Positions 9,297 to 18,194 of a stretch of 64,000 bases of DNA are shown in pieces. The position numbers and the translations under genes were made by a program. Every line of letters begins with the position of its first letter. Position 1 is the first letter of the stretch. Source of the DNA: Phycicoccus endophyticus (lineage in GTDB: Bacteria; Actinomycetota; Actinomycetes; Actinomycetales; Dermatophilaceae); NCBI RefSeq assembly GCF_011326735.1, contig NZ_JAANCN010000002.1, positions 1 through 64,000 of the forward strand, in the 5' to 3' direction. The notes under the pieces were generated by a model. It saw only the letters and a list, made by a program, of their open reading frames with translations. It was not told the origin of the DNA and did no database searches.

Positions 9297-10495
9297 GCGG
9301 TGCCCTCTCCTCCGGTGGCGGCGGCCACGCCGGGCGGGGGGTCGGCCGCGGGGTCCCCGTCGTCGGCGACCTCGGGGGCCGCGACGGGGAGTCTCATGGT
9401 GAACGTCGAGCCACGCCCCTCCTCGCTCCACACGGTGACCTCGCCCCCGTGGTTGGCGCAGACGTGCTTGACGATGGCCAGGCCGAGCCCGGTGCCGCCG
9501 GTCGCCCGGGACCGGGCGGCGTCGACCCGGTAGAAGCGCTCGAAGATCCGCTCCTGCTCGGCGGCGGGGATGCCCTGCCCCTGGTCGGTGACCGCGATCT
9601 CGACGGTCTCGCCCACCTTCCGGGCGCCGATGCCGACCTTGGTGCGGGCCTCGCTGTAGTTGATCGCGTTGGTCAGCAGGTTGGCGACGGCCGTGACGAG
9701 CAGCTCGCCGTCGCCGAACACCCGCAGGTCGCGCTCGGTCGCCAGGCCGAGGTCGATCGACTTGGCCTCCGCGGCGACCCGCACCCGGTCGACCGCCTCG
9801 AGGACGACGGCGCCGATGTCGACGAGCTGCGGCTCGTGGAGGGTGTCGGCGACCTGCAGCCGGGAGAGGTCGACGATCTCCTGGACGAGCCGGCCGAGCC
9901 GGGTGGACTCGACCCGGATGCGCTCGGCGAAGCGGGTGACCGCCTCGGGGTCCTCCTTGGCGTCGAGCACGGCCTCGGCGAGCAGCGAGATGCCGCCGAC
10001 GGGCGTCTTCAGCTCGTGGCTGACGTTGGCGACGAAGTCCCTCCGCACCTCCTCGACCCGCCGGGCGTGGGTGTGGTCCTCGGCGAGGACGAGCACGTGG
10101 CTGACGCCGAGCGGGGCGACCCGCACGCGCATGACGACGCTGCCGTCGGGGTTGGGCCCTCGGGCCAGGTCGAGCTCGGCCTCGCGGATGACGCCGTCGC
10201 GGCGCACCTGGCGGGCGATGTGCCGCAGCTCGTGGTGGACCAGCTCACCGTGCCGCACGAGGCCGTAGGTGAGCGCCGGCGCGGAGGCCTTGACGACGGC
10301 GTCGGAGGAGTCCAGGACGATGGCGATCGAGCGCAGCACCGCGAGGACGTCGCCGACACCGCGCGCCAGCGGCGGGTCCTCCGGGGGCGGGCCCTCGGCG
10401 AGGCTGCGCTCGGACCAGCGTGCAGCGAGCACCGCGGCGGCCCCGATGCCGAGGCCAGCGAGACCGCCGAGGCCCGCCGCGATCGTCGCGTCCAC
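9293..10495 (-). CDS. senX3: Sensor histidine kinase SenX3
   Basis: A 400-residue membrane histidine kinase. There is one N-terminal membrane helix (residues ~5-26), a PAS-like sensor region, then a dimerisation domain with phosphorylated H160 in NVSHELKTPVGG. The ATPase domain shows NLLTNAINYS, DQGQGIP and GGTGLGLAIVKH. The GTG start places the membrane helix at the N-terminus; the open frame extends upstream but into the shared control region. It probably senses phosphate status through PhoU and the Pst transporter, as in mycobacteria and Streptomyces. Confidence 0.92.
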   Translation of the reverse strand: MDATIAAGLGGLAGLGIGAAAVLAARWSERSLAEGPPPEDPPLARGVGDVLAVLRSIAIVLDSSDAVVKASAPALTYGLVRHGELVHHELRHIARQVRRDGVIREAELDLARGPNPDGSVVMRVRVAPLGVSHVLVLAEDHTHARRVEEVRRDFVANVSHELKTPVGGISLLAEAVLDAKEDPEAVTRFAERIRVESTRLGRLVQEIVDLSRLQVADTLHEPQLVDIGAVVLEAVDRVRVAAEAKSIDLGLATERDLRVFGDGELLVTAVANLLTNAINYSEARTKVGIGARKVGETVEIAVTDQGQGIPAAEQERIFERFYRVDAARSRATGGTGLGLAIVKHVCANHGGEVTVWSEEGRGSTFTMRLPVAAPEVADDGDPAADPPPGVAAATGGEGTA

Positions 10496-10567
10496 GCCGC
10501 CAGCGTACGGCCGTCCGCGGAGTGCTCCTCGCCACGAGAGGCCCCCCGCCGGGCCGGGTTGCCCGAA

Positions 10568-10596
10568 GTTCACCTCAGGGGTGTCTATGGTTCACC
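10568..10596 (+). promoter_or_regulatory. PHO box between senX3 and phoU
   Basis: Two GTTCACC heptamers at 10568 and 10590 are 22 bp apart, exactly two 11-bp repeat units, with a degenerate unit between. This matches the direct-repeat PHO box bound by PhoP/RegX3-type regulators. It sits in the divergent space and could control either gene; a CATAGA hexamer on the minus strand inside it could be the senX3 -10. Confidence 0.75.
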
Positions 10597-10685
10597 AGCA
10601 CCTGAGAGGCTGCAGGGGCGACGGCGCCGCCATGTCGCCCGTGACTCCTGCCCCTCCGCAACCACACCGGAGACCCCCAGCCGTG

Positions 10686-11384
10686 ATGCGCAAGGCCTAC
10701 CACGACGAGCTCGACCGGATCGCCGAGAGCCTCGTCGACATGACCCATCTCGCCGCGTCGGCGATGAGCCGCGCGACCACCGCGCTGCTCGACGCGGACG
10801 TCCACCTCGCCGACTCGGTGATCACCGCCGACGCCGACATCGACGCCCAGCGCGAGCACATCGACCTGCTCTCCTTCGACCTCATCGCGCTCCAGCAGCC
10901 GGTGGCCACCGACCTGCGGGTCGTCGTCACGAGCATGCGGATGAGCAGCGACATCGAGCGGATGGGCGACCTGGCCCGGCACGTCGCCAAGGTCGCCCGG
11001 CTGCGCTACCCGAACTCGGCGGTGCCGCCGGAGCTGCGCGGGACCTTCCGGGAGATGGGCGCGGTCGCCGAGCTCATCGTCGAGAAGACCGGGTCGGTCA
11101 TCGCCGCGCGCGACGTCGAGACCGCCCGCGCCATCGCCCGCGAGGACGACGCGATGGACCGGCTGCACCGCGAGCTGTTCGAGCAGGTGACGAGCAAGGA
11201 CTGGCCGCACGACACCGAGACGGCGGTCGACGTCACCCTCCTCGGGCGCTACTACGAGCGGTTCGCCGACCACGCGGTGTCCGTGGCCGAGCGGGTCATC
11301 TGGATCGTCACCGGCGAGTGGGGCGACGAGGCCGACGGCAGCCACGAGGACGCCGAGGACGCCGACGCCTCACCGGCCACCTGA
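10686..11384 (+). CDS. phoU: Phosphate uptake regulator PhoU
   Basis: A 232-residue, all-helical protein with two PhoU three-helix domains (residues ~10-95 and ~115-205). The metal-binding E/DxxxD patterns are present: RMSSDIERMGDLARH and YYERFADHAVSVAERV. PhoU links the Pst transporter to the SenX3-type kinase and dampens phosphate signalling. The ATG follows an alternative GTG codon directly. The acidic C-terminal tail is not conserved. It is transcribed away from senX3 with a PHO box between. Confidence 0.95.
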   Translation: MRKAYHDELDRIAESLVDMTHLAASAMSRATTALLDADVHLADSVITADADIDAQREHIDLLSFDLIALQQPVATDLRVVVTSMRMSSDIERMGDLARHVAKVARLRYPNSAVPPELRGTFREMGAVAELIVEKTGSVIAARDVETARAIAREDDAMDRLHRELFEQVTSKDWPHDTETAVDVTLLGRYYERFADHAVSVAERVIWIVTGEWGDEADGSHEDAEDADASPAT

Positions 11385-11441
11385 CGCCCCGCCGCGACGC
11401 AGGTCCTCGCCCCGCGCCGGGATAACGGCGAGGATGGGGCG

Positions 11442-13358
11442 ATGATCGACGAGGGGGACGGGTTCGAGGACTTCGTGCGGGCCCGCTGGGCCGAGCTCGA
11501 GGGCGTCGCGCTCGTCGCGACCCTCGCCCCCGCCCGGGCGCTCGAGGTGACCACGGAGGTCGTCCGCATCCTGCGCCGCCGGTGGGCGGCGATGCTCGAG
11601 GACGGCGTACCGACGGCGGCCGCCCGGGCCGCGCTCCTGGCCCGTCTCGGCGACCCGCGACGCGGCGGAGGGTGGCTCGGGGCGCGGTGGCCGCACCGGC
11701 CGTCGCCGGCCCGCGGCGACCGGCCGGCCGAGGCGGACCCGGCTCTGCGAGCGGCCGTGGCCGCCCCGGACGACCCCGTCCCCGCAGCGCTGTTCGACGC
11801 GCTCGCCGCCGAGCCCGCCGCTCGGCGAGCCGAGGCGGCAGCGCGCGTGGTGTGGGAGCTGACACCGGCCGAGGCGCGCGGCCTGTTCCCCGGGCCCAGC
11901 CGGCCTCCCGGTGGCCCGTTCGGCCTGTCGGCGGAGCCGATGCTGCTCGCCCACCGCGAGGCGCGTGCGGCCGTCGGCCTGGCGCCGGCGGACCACCGCC
12001 TCGAGGAGGACCTGGCGGACGTGCTGCGCCGGCTGGCCGACCACGCTCCGCAGGAGCCTCCCGTCGGGGCGCCGGCCGGGGAGCCGGGGGCCCGGCGCGG
12101 CCGGCTGCTCCTCGCCGGCGCCACCGTGGTCACCGTGGGCCTCGGGGTGGCGGCCGCGGGGGCGGCCGGGTGGCTCCCCGGGGACGACGCCGGCGGCTCG
12201 GGCGCCTCGGCCACCTCGACCCGGCGGGCCGTCCCGACGACCGCGGGCCCGCAGGACCCGGCCTGGCAGGACGTCCGGCGCTGGCCGGCGCGCGGGGACC
12301 TCGCGCGGGACCCCGACGTCGCGGCACTCGTCGCGGCGGCCGCGCCCGGGGCCCGCCTGCTCTACGCCGCCGACGTCGACGGCGCGCGCGTCGTCGTCGC
12401 GGCCACGACGCCGGAGGCGGACGACGACGGCGTCGTGTTCCAGGCGTGGTCCGGGCGGGCCGGGCAGCCGGCCGAGGAGCTGCGGGCGGGCGACCCCGCC
12501 TTCACCCAGCCCGGGGCGTCCGCCCTCGTCCTCGCCGTCCCTCACGGCCGCGCCGGCGTCCTGCTGGCCCTCGCCGGCCCCGAGGTGCGCTCGATGCAGC
12601 TGTCCGACACGGTGCGCCCGACCGCCGGGGGCAAGGTGGTGCGGGAGTGGACCTCGCTCCCGCTCACCGACGGTGTCCGCGCGGCCACCCTCGAGCGCCG
12701 GCTCGGACCGGCGGCCCGGGCCCGGTGCGGCGACTACGACGGACCGGTCACCCACCCGACGTCGTGGGACCCGCAGTACCGCGCGGGCGACGCGACCGGC
12801 CAGCTCGTCCGGACGGTCGCCGCCGCCACGCGTGTGCCCGTGCGGGACATCCGGGTGCACACGACGACAACTGCCCTTCCGCGCAACGCGCTCGTGGGCA
12901 TCCTCGGTGACCCCGCCCGGGGCAGGGCTCGGCTCGTCGACCTCACCCTTCCCGGCGGGGCGCTCGTGCGGACCCTGACCTTCACGGCGGGCACCGGCGG
13001 CTCACCTGTCGAGGTGACGCTGGCCCCCCGCGTCGTGCCGGCGGTCGCCGCCGACAGCCCCACCGTCCAGCTCCCCGGCGGGGGCGGTGAGGACTCCACG
13101 GCCGTCGTCGTCGTCCCCGGGCCGGCCGCGACCGTCCAGCTCTTCGGCGCCCACGGTGGCGGACCGGTCTCCGCCCGGGTGCCGCTCGCCGGACACGGCG
13201 CGACGGTGCCGGTGCGAGGGGTGTTCGGCACCCCGTCGCTGCGGGTGCGCCTCCGGGACGCCGCGGGGCGGGTCACCTACGACGAGGTCCCACCGCGCGG
13301 ACGGTGGCTGCTCGATCTCTTCCCGACCTCGACCGACTTCACGCGCGTCGTCGACTGA
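11442..13358 (+). CDS. Large membrane-anchored protein with degenerate sigma-factor-like N-terminus
   Basis: A 638-residue protein of unknown function. Residues 7-70 (EDFVRARWAELEGVALVATL onward) resemble the start of SigE-type ECF sigma factors, but the helix-turn-helix region 4 is missing. A disordered stretch and one transmembrane helix follow (residues 221-245). The remaining ~390 residues are beta-rich and presumably extracellular. Actinobacterial SigE loci often encode such a two-part protein as a separate anti-sigma-like factor; here the halves are in one frame. No sigma gene is adjacent. Start is ATG with GAGGATGGGG upstream. Confidence 0.7.
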   Translation: MIDEGDGFEDFVRARWAELEGVALVATLAPARALEVTTEVVRILRRRWAAMLEDGVPTAAARAALLARLGDPRRGGGWLGARWPHRPSPARGDRPAEADPALRAAVAAPDDPVPAALFDALAAEPAARRAEAAARVVWELTPAEARGLFPGPSRPPGGPFGLSAEPMLLAHREARAAVGLAPADHRLEEDLADVLRRLADHAPQEPPVGAPAGEPGARRGRLLLAGATVVTVGLGVAAAGAAGWLPGDDAGGSGASATSTRRAVPTTAGPQDPAWQDVRRWPARGDLARDPDVAALVAAAAPGARLLYAADVDGARVVVAATTPEADDDGVVFQAWSGRAGQPAEELRAGDPAFTQPGASALVLAVPHGRAGVLLALAGPEVRSMQLSDTVRPTAGGKVVREWTSLPLTDGVRAATLERRLGPAARARCGDYDGPVTHPTSWDPQYRAGDATGQLVRTVAAATRVPVRDIRVHTTTTALPRNALVGILGDPARGRARLVDLTLPGGALVRTLTFTAGTGGSPVEVTLAPRVVPAVAADSPTVQLPGGGGEDSTAVVVVPGPAATVQLFGAHGGGPVSARVPLAGHGATVPVRGVFGTPSLRVRLRDAAGRVTYDEVPPRGRWLLDLFPTSTDFTRVVD

Positions 13359-13416
13359 CGAGCGGTGGCCGGCCGGCGGTGAGGGACCGCCGGGGCGGCG
13401 GTGGCGATGAGGGGAG

Positions 13417-13432
13417 GGACCGCCGGGGCGGT
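13417..13432. terminator. Bidirectional terminator-like hairpin
   Basis: GACCGCC-GG-GGCGGTC is a perfect 7-bp stem in the convergent gap between the 638-residue gene and gpmA. The surrounding GAGGGACCGCCGGGGCGG is repeated 34 bp to the left. There is no T tract. Its right arm touches the gpmA stop. Confidence 0.4.
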
Positions 13433-14169
13433 CAGCGGCCCTGGTTGGCGACGGCGGCAGCGGCCGCGGCGGCGGCCTCGGGGTCGAGGTACTCGCCCGG
13501 GCCGGTGGGCATGAAGTCGGCGCCGAGCCGGTAGACCAGCGGCATCCCGGTGGGGATGTTCAGCCCGGCGATGTCTGCGTCGCTGATGCCGTCGAGGTGC
13601 TTGACGAGGGCGCGCAGGCTGTTGCCGTGGGCGGTGACCAGGACGGTGCGCCCGGCCCCGAGGTCGGCCTGCAGGTCCTGCTCCCAGTACGGCATCATCC
13701 GCGGGATGACGTCGGCGAGGCACTCCGTGGCGGGCACGTCGAGCCCGGCGTAGCGCGGGTCGTCGGACTGGTCGTACTCGCTGCCGCGCTCGATGGGGGG
13801 CGGCGGGGTGTCGAAGCTGCGCCGCCAGAGCATGAACTGCTCCTCGCCGTACTTCTCCCGGGTCGCGGCCTTGTCGAGCCCCTGGAGGGCGCCGTAGTGC
13901 CGCTCGTTGAGGCGCCAGCTGCGACGCACCGGGATCCAGTGCCGGTCGCACGCGTCGAGCGCGAGGTTGGCCGTAGTGATCGCCCGGCGCAGCACCGAGG
14001 TGTGCACGACGTCCGGGAGCAGCCCGGCCTCGCGCATCAGCCGGCCACCGCGCACGGCCTCCTCGCGCCCCGTCTCGGACAGGTCGACGTCGACCCAGCC
14101 GGTGAACAGGTTCTTGCGGTTCCACTCGGACTCGCCGTGCCGCAGGAGGATGAGCGTGTACTCGGTCAT
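13432..14169 (-). CDS. gpmA: 2,3-bisphosphoglycerate-dependent phosphoglycerate mutase
   Basis: A 245-residue glycolytic enzyme interconverting 3- and 2-phosphoglycerate. Phospho-acceptor H11 is in [10 protein letters not shown], and the second catalytic histidine is in [25 protein letters not shown] and the long insertion typical of the cofactor-dependent type are present. Gene order mshA-ybjN-gpmA-senX3-regX3 follows M. tuberculosis Rv0486-Rv0491. A TAGGCT -10 seven bases upstream supports the ATG. Confidence 0.96.
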   Translation of the reverse strand: MTEYTLILLRHGESEWNRKNLFTGWVDVDLSETGREEAVRGGRLMREAGLLPDVVHTSVLRRAITTANLALDACDRHWIPVRRSWRLNERHYGALQGLDKAATREKYGEEQFMLWRRSFDTPPPPIERGSEYDQSDDPRYAGLDVPATECLADVIPRMMPYWEQDLQADLGAGRTVLVTAHGNSLRALVKHLDGISDADIAGLNIPTGMPLVYRLGADFMPTGPGEYLDPEAAAAAAAAVANQGR

Positions 14170-14176
14170 GTCCGCC

Positions 14177-14182
14177 AGCCTA
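14177..14182 (-). promoter_or_regulatory. -10 hexamer of gpmA, leaderless type
   Basis: TAGGCT on the minus strand ends 7 nt before the gpmA ATG; it lies between the start codon and repeat copy 2. Confidence 0.5.
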
Positions 14183-14220
14183 GCGAGGCCCCGCCGCCGC
14201 CCGTCCACCCACCGCCCCCA

Positions 14221-14354
14221 CCGGAAGACCTCTCCGACCCCTGCGGTGCTCGCTGCCCCGTGGCGATCTCGCCCACCCGGTGCGTCATGGCACCAGGGCT
14301 CGACGAGATGTGCGCGGGCCGTCGAGATCGACGTGGATGGGAGAGGTCTTCCGG
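14221..14354. repeat. 134-bp intergenic repeat with inverted ends, copy 2
   Basis: The ends are the same 15-bp perfect inverted pair as copy 1 (CCGGAAGACCTCTCC at 14221-14235, its complement at 14340-14354), and the length is again exactly 134 bp. The interior differs but keeps the central third in register, around TGGCGA-N-CTCG, CATGGC, CAGGG and CGACGAG. It begins 11 bp after the stop codon of the minus-strand ybjN-like gene, the same placement as copy 1. Confidence 0.85.
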
Positions 14355-14365
14355 CGGAGCGGAGG

Positions 14366-14878
14366 TCAGGCGCGGGGCGGGTCGCCGGGGCGCTCGAGGA
14401 TGTGCCGGAACGCCTCGAGGTTGCGCAGGCTCTCGCCGCGCGAGACCCGCCACTGCCACTCCTTGCGCATCGAGGTGAGGAAGCCCATGACGAGCAGCTC
14501 GTTGAACGGTTCGTCCGCGGCCGCGAGCACGACCCCGAGCAGCTGGTCGAGGTAGTCGGCGTCGACCCCGGCGGCGGGCACCCGCCCGGTGACGAACACG
14601 TCGCCGGCGCGGTCGACGGCGTAGGCGAGCCCGGGCAGGCGCAGGTTGCGGCTGAGGAGGAAGCGGTACACCTCGCCGTGGTTCTCGTCGGGGTTGCGGA
14701 TGACGAACGCCGACACCGACAGCGCCTTCTCGCCGCACACGAGGGAGACGACGGTCCGCAGCTTCTTGTCACCCGGGAGCGCGACGACGAGCTCGTCGTC
14801 GCGGGCGCCCTGCTCCCACTCCAGGCCGGAGTCGTCGAGGAAGCCCCGCACGACGGCGAGGAGGTCGCCGGCGCTCAC
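14366..14878 (-). CDS. YbjN domain-containing protein
   Basis: A 170-residue protein with a single YbjN/type III secretion chaperone-like fold: beta strands around [20 protein letters not shown], then the conserved helix and YRFLLSRN. Function is unknown; in M. tuberculosis the homologue (Rv0487) also sits between mshA and gpm1. The GTG start overlaps the mshA stop by 4 bp, so the two are coupled. Confidence 0.88.
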   Translation of the reverse strand: MSAGDLLAVVRGFLDDSGLEWEQGARDDELVVALPGDKKLRTVVSLVCGEKALSVSAFVIRNPDENHGEVYRFLLSRNLRLPGLAYAVDRAGDVFVTGRVPAAGVDADYLDQLLGVVLAAADEPFNELLVMGFLTSMRKEWQWRVSRGESLRNLEAFRHILERPGDPPRA

Positions 14879-16203
14879 GGGATGACCGCCGGCGGCACGT
14901 CGCGCAGCCGCTGGGCGTCGTGGATCGAGACGTCCTTGGGGGCCGCCAGCGCCCCGCGGTAGACGGCGAGGAGCTTCTCGGCGGTGCGCGCCCAGCCGAA
15001 CCCCTGCGCGTGCTCGGCACCGCGACGGCCGAGCACCCGGCGCCGCTCGGCGTCGAGGGCGACCCGCCCGAGTGCCGTCGCCCAGTCGGCGGTGTCGTGC
15101 CCGTCGACGAGCACCCCCGCGTCCCCGACGGCCGTCGGCAGCCCGCCGACGTTCGCCGCGACCACCGGGGCCCCGCACGCCTGCGCCTCGACGGCGACGA
15201 GGCCGAAGGACTCGCTGTGCGAGGGCACCGCCACGGCGTCGGCGGCGCGGTACCACTGGGCGAGCGTGGCCCGCTCCACCGGCGGGACGACGCGCAGCCG
15301 GTCCCCGATGCCGAGCCGCGCCGCGAGGTCCTCCAGGCCCATCGGGGTGCGGACGCCGGAGCCGCTCGCCCCGCCGAGCACCGCGACGACGAGCCGCTCG
15401 CGCAGGTCGGGGCGCCGGCGGGCGAGCTCGGCCGCCGCGCGGACGAGCACGTCCGGGCCCTTGAGCGGCTGCACGCGCCCGACGAACAGCAGGAGCACCG
15501 CGTCGGGAGGCAGCCCGAGCACCGCGCGCGCCTCGGCCCGCGAGCCGGGCGTGAAGGTCGCGAGGTCGACGCCGGGCTCGGCGACGGCGACCCGCTCGGG
15601 CTCGGCGTCGTAGAGCTCGACGAGCTCGTCGGCCTCCCGGCGGGTGTTCGCGACGAGCCGGTCGGCCGCCTCGACGACCTGCACCTCGCCGATCTCGCGG
15701 CCACGCGGCTCCGGCTCGTCACCGTCGGCGAGGTGGAGGTTCTTCACCCGGGCCATCGTGTGCATCGAGTGCACGAGCGGGACGCCCCACCGGTCGGCGG
15801 CCAGCCAGCCCACCTGCCCGGAGAGCCAGTAGTGGGAGTGCACGAGGTCGTAGTAGCCGGCCGGGGCGTGCGCGGCGACGCGCATCATGCCGGCGGCGAA
15901 CGCGCACAGCTGGCCGGGCAGCTCCTCCTTGGACAGCCCCTCGTAGGGCCCCGCGGGGACGTGGCGCACGACGACGCCGGGCTCGACCTGGACGACGTCG
16001 GGCTGGCTCGCGCTCGTCGCGCGGGTGAACAGGTCCACGGCCGTGCCGGCGCGGGCCAGCTGCCGGGCGACCTCGAGGACGTAGACGTTCATCCCGCCGG
16101 CGTCGCCGGTGCCCGGCTGGGCCAGCGGCGAGGTGTGCACCGTGACCATGGCGACCCGGCGAGGCCCCGGCGCGGGGGGCGACGCGGCGGAGGTCGAGGT
16201 CAT
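14875..16203 (-). CDS. mshA: D-inositol-3-phosphate glycosyltransferase MshA
   Basis: A GT4 glycosyltransferase of 442 residues that performs the first step of mycothiol synthesis: UDP-GlcNAc plus 1D-myo-inositol 3-phosphate. The N-terminal acceptor domain has [20 protein letters not shown]; the C-terminal donor domain has [14 protein letters not shown] and the E-x7-E pattern in [17 protein letters not shown]. The ATG chosen removes a basic 21-residue extension not expected in the family. Together with mshD and the mycothiol dehydrogenase it shows that the host makes mycothiol. Confidence 0.95.
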   Translation of the reverse strand: MTSTSAASPPAPGPRRVAMVTVHTSPLAQPGTGDAGGMNVYVLEVARQLARAGTAVDLFTRATSASQPDVVQVEPGVVVRHVPAGPYEGLSKEELPGQLCAFAAGMMRVAAHAPAGYYDLVHSHYWLSGQVGWLAADRWGVPLVHSMHTMARVKNLHLADGDEPEPRGREIGEVQVVEAADRLVANTRREADELVELYDAEPERVAVAEPGVDLATFTPGSRAEARAVLGLPPDAVLLLFVGRVQPLKGPDVLVRAAAELARRRPDLRERLVVAVLGGASGSGVRTPMGLEDLAARLGIGDRLRVVPPVERATLAQWYRAADAVAVPSHSESFGLVAVEAQACGAPVVAANVGGLPTAVGDAGVLVDGHDTADWATALGRVALDAERRRVLGRRGAEHAQGFGWARTAEKLLAVYRGALAAPKDVSIHDAQRLRDVPPAVIP

Positions 16204-16262
16204 ACCGACGAGTCTTCCACGGCCGCGCCGCGGGCAGCCGCGGGGCCGGCGAGCGCGCTCGC

Positions 16263-16583
16263 TCACCAGGGGCCGTAGGGGCCCTGCCTCCCGCTGCCGC
16301 GCCCCATCACCTGGTCGAGCGCGGGCTTGACGTCGGCGAGGTAGACCCCGGCGGCGACGACGGCGATGATCCCGAGCAGGCCGAGGCCGCCGAGCGCGAC
16401 GACGCCGACGAGGGTCGCGATGCCGGTGACGAGCAGCCAGAACCCCTTGGTCCGCTTGCCGGCCGCCGTGAACGCGTCCGAGCGCCGCCGGGCGCAGTCG
16501 ACGAGGGCGAACACCTCGACGCCGAGGGCGGCCAGCGACAGGGCGAGGACGATCCAGTACTGGAGCTCGCCGAGGATCCGCAT
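16263..16583 (-). CDS. DUF2516 family small membrane protein
   Basis: A 106-residue protein with three predicted membrane helices (residues ~5-28, ~46-62 and ~65-85) and a Gly/Pro-rich tail. The cluster [22 protein letters not shown] is the family signature. Unknown function; conserved in actinobacteria, next to hbhA in mycobacteria (Rv0476). The ATG follows a TACGCT -10 by 6 nt. Confidence 0.88.
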   Translation of the reverse strand: MRILGELQYWIVLALSLAALGVEVFALVDCARRRSDAFTAAGKRTKGFWLLVTGIATLVGVVALGGLGLLGIIAVVAAGVYLADVKPALDQVMGRGSGRQGPYGPW

Positions 16584-16589
16584 GGGGAC

Positions 16590-16595
16590 AGCGTA
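16590..16595 (-). promoter_or_regulatory. -10 hexamer of the DUF2516 gene, leaderless type
   Basis: TACGCT on the minus strand ends 6 nt before the ATG at 16583. Confidence 0.5.
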
Positions 16596-16605
16596 GGGGG
16601 TGTGC

Positions 16606-17031
16606 TCACACGTCGAGGACGATGGTCACCGGGCCGTCCCCGACCATCTCGACCTCCATGTGCGCGCCGAAGCTGCCGGTCGCGACCTCGAGCCCGCGGC
16701 CACGCAGCGCCTCGACGACGGCGGCCACGAGCGGCTCGGCGACCGCGGCGGGCGCGGCGGCGTTCCACGACGGGCGCCGACCCTTGGCCGTGTCGGCGTA
16801 GAGCGTGAACTGGGAGACGACGAGGACCGGCGCCGACTCCTCGAGGAGCGACCGTTCGCCGTCGAGCAGGCGCAGCTCGGCGATCTTGCGGGCGGTCCTG
16901 GCAACCTGCTCCGGGCCGTCGTCGTGCGTGACCCCGACGAGCGCGACGAGCCCGGGGCGAGTCAGCTCCCCGACGACGTCGCCGCCCACCCGGACGGCGG
17001 CGCGGGAGACCCGCTGCAGCACCGTCCTCAC
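16606..17031 (-). CDS. dtd: D-aminoacyl-tRNA deacylase
   Basis: A 141-residue homodimeric enzyme that hydrolyses D-amino acids from mischarged tRNA. The family motif SQFTLYAD lies near residues 73-80 and the second active-site segment [13 protein letters not shown] near 91. The usual GP-Val-Thr ending (GPVTIVLDV) is present. Its start overlaps the stop of the upstream asparaginase gene by 4 bp. Confidence 0.95.
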   Translation of the reverse strand: MRTVLQRVSRAAVRVGGDVVGELTRPGLVALVGVTHDDGPEQVARTARKIAELRLLDGERSLLEESAPVLVVSQFTLYADTAKGRRPSWNAAAPAAVAEPLVAAVVEALRGRGLEVATGSFGAHMEVEMVGDGPVTIVLDV

Positions 17032-18014
17032 GGCGCCGGCTCCTCGAGGCCGACCGCGACGACGGCGCCGACCGGCTCGCCGTGGCCGAGGACCGGCGCG
17101 TCCTCGAGCCGCCCGTACGCCGTGGACTCGACGCCGAGGCGCCGCAGGAGGGCCGCGAGGATGACCCCGCGGGCGCGCTGGCCACCGTCGGCGACCTTGA
17201 GCGCGACGCCACGGCCGTCCGGCAGGCCCACGGCGTAGACGGCCTCCGCTCCGTCCTTGGCGAGGAGCCCCGGGGTGGCCCGGATCAGCGCGGTGACGTC
17301 GCGCCGGGTGCCGCCGAGCAGCTCGGGGTGGCGGCGCATCGCGTCGGCGACGGCCCGCTCGTCGGTGCCGGGCTCGGCGGCCGCGAGGCGTCCGAAGGCC
17401 CGGGCGAGACCGGTGAGCGGCACGGCCATGACCGGTGCGCCGCAGCCGTCGACGGCGACCGGGCCGACCGGGCCGGCGGTGAGGTCCGCGAGGGTCTCGG
17501 CGACGGCACGCTGGAGGGGGTGCCCGGGGTCACGGTAGGTGGCGGGGTCCCACCCGGCGGCGCGGCAGGTGGCGAGCATCGCGGCGTGCTTGCCCGAGCA
17601 GTTCTGGGCGAGCGAGCTGGCCGGGCGGCCGGCGGCCACCCAGGCGTCCCGCTCGAGCGGGTCGTGGGGCAGGTCGGGGGTGTTCTGCAGGTCGGCCTCG
17701 CCCAGGCCGGCGTCGGCGAGCATGGCCCGCACGCCCTCGAGGTGCATCGCCTCCCCGCTGTGGCTGGCGCAGGCGAGGGCGAGGTGGGGCTCGGGCAGGC
17801 GCAGCCCGGCGCGCAGCATGGCCAGCGCCTGGAGGGGCTTGTTCGACGAGCGCGGCAGGACGGGGTCGTCCGGGTCGCCCCAGGCCTGCTCGAGCGCGCC
17901 GTCCGGGCCGGTGACGGCGACGCTGGCGCGGTGGGCGGACTCGACGATGCCGCCGCGCACGACGTGGGCGAGGACGGGGGCGGCGGCGAGGGCCGGCGGC
18001 GTGGGCTGAGGCAC
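17028..18014 (-). CDS. Asparaginase (asparaginase II family)
   Basis: A 328-residue protein of the PF06089 family that is predicted to hydrolyse asparagine. Conserved blocks are visible: [18 protein letters not shown] at the N-terminus, [22 protein letters not shown] and [17 protein letters not shown]. The GTG at 18014 is preferred over the open frame's longer start because a TAGTGT -10 ends 7 nt upstream of it. Its 3' end is coupled to dtd. Substrate is a family-level assignment. Confidence 0.85.
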   Translation of the reverse strand: MPQPTPPALAAAPVLAHVVRGGIVESAHRASVAVTGPDGALEQAWGDPDDPVLPRSSNKPLQALAMLRAGLRLPEPHLALACASHSGEAMHLEGVRAMLADAGLGEADLQNTPDLPHDPLERDAWVAAGRPASSLAQNCSGKHAAMLATCRAAGWDPATYRDPGHPLQRAVAETLADLTAGPVGPVAVDGCGAPVMAVPLTGLARAFGRLAAAEPGTDERAVADAMRRHPELLGGTRRDVTALIRATPGLLAKDGAEAVYAVGLPDGRGVALKVADGGQRARGVILAALLRRLGVESTAYGRLEDAPVLGHGEPVGAVVAVGLEEPAP

Positions 18015-18021
18015 CCGGCCG

Positions 18022-18027
18022 ACACTA
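18022..18027 (-). promoter_or_regulatory. -10 hexamer of the asparaginase gene, leaderless type
   Basis: TAGTGT on the minus strand ends 7 nt before the GTG at 18014. Confidence 0.5.
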
Positions 18028-18099
18028 GCGCCGGCGCCGGGGGCCGCCACCGGCCGGTGGGTGCGCCGGAGGCCGGCCGCCCGGACGGGCGCGTCCAGA

Positions 18100-18139
18100 C
18101 CGGTGCCCCGGCTCGGACGGGTCCGAGCCGGGGCACCGG
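18100..18139. terminator. Strong hairpin terminator downstream of the HBHA-like gene
   Basis: An 18-bp perfect stem (18100-18117 with 18122-18139, beginning CCGGTGCCCCGGCTC) closes a 4-nt loop. It lies 56 bp past the stop of the minus-strand HBHA-like gene and before the asparaginase promoter. No T tract, as is common in actinobacteria. Confidence 0.75.
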
Positions 18140-18194
18140 GGCGTCACCGGAAAGGGGGGTCGGTGACAGGGCGCGCCGGGCGCGCCGGGGTGGG

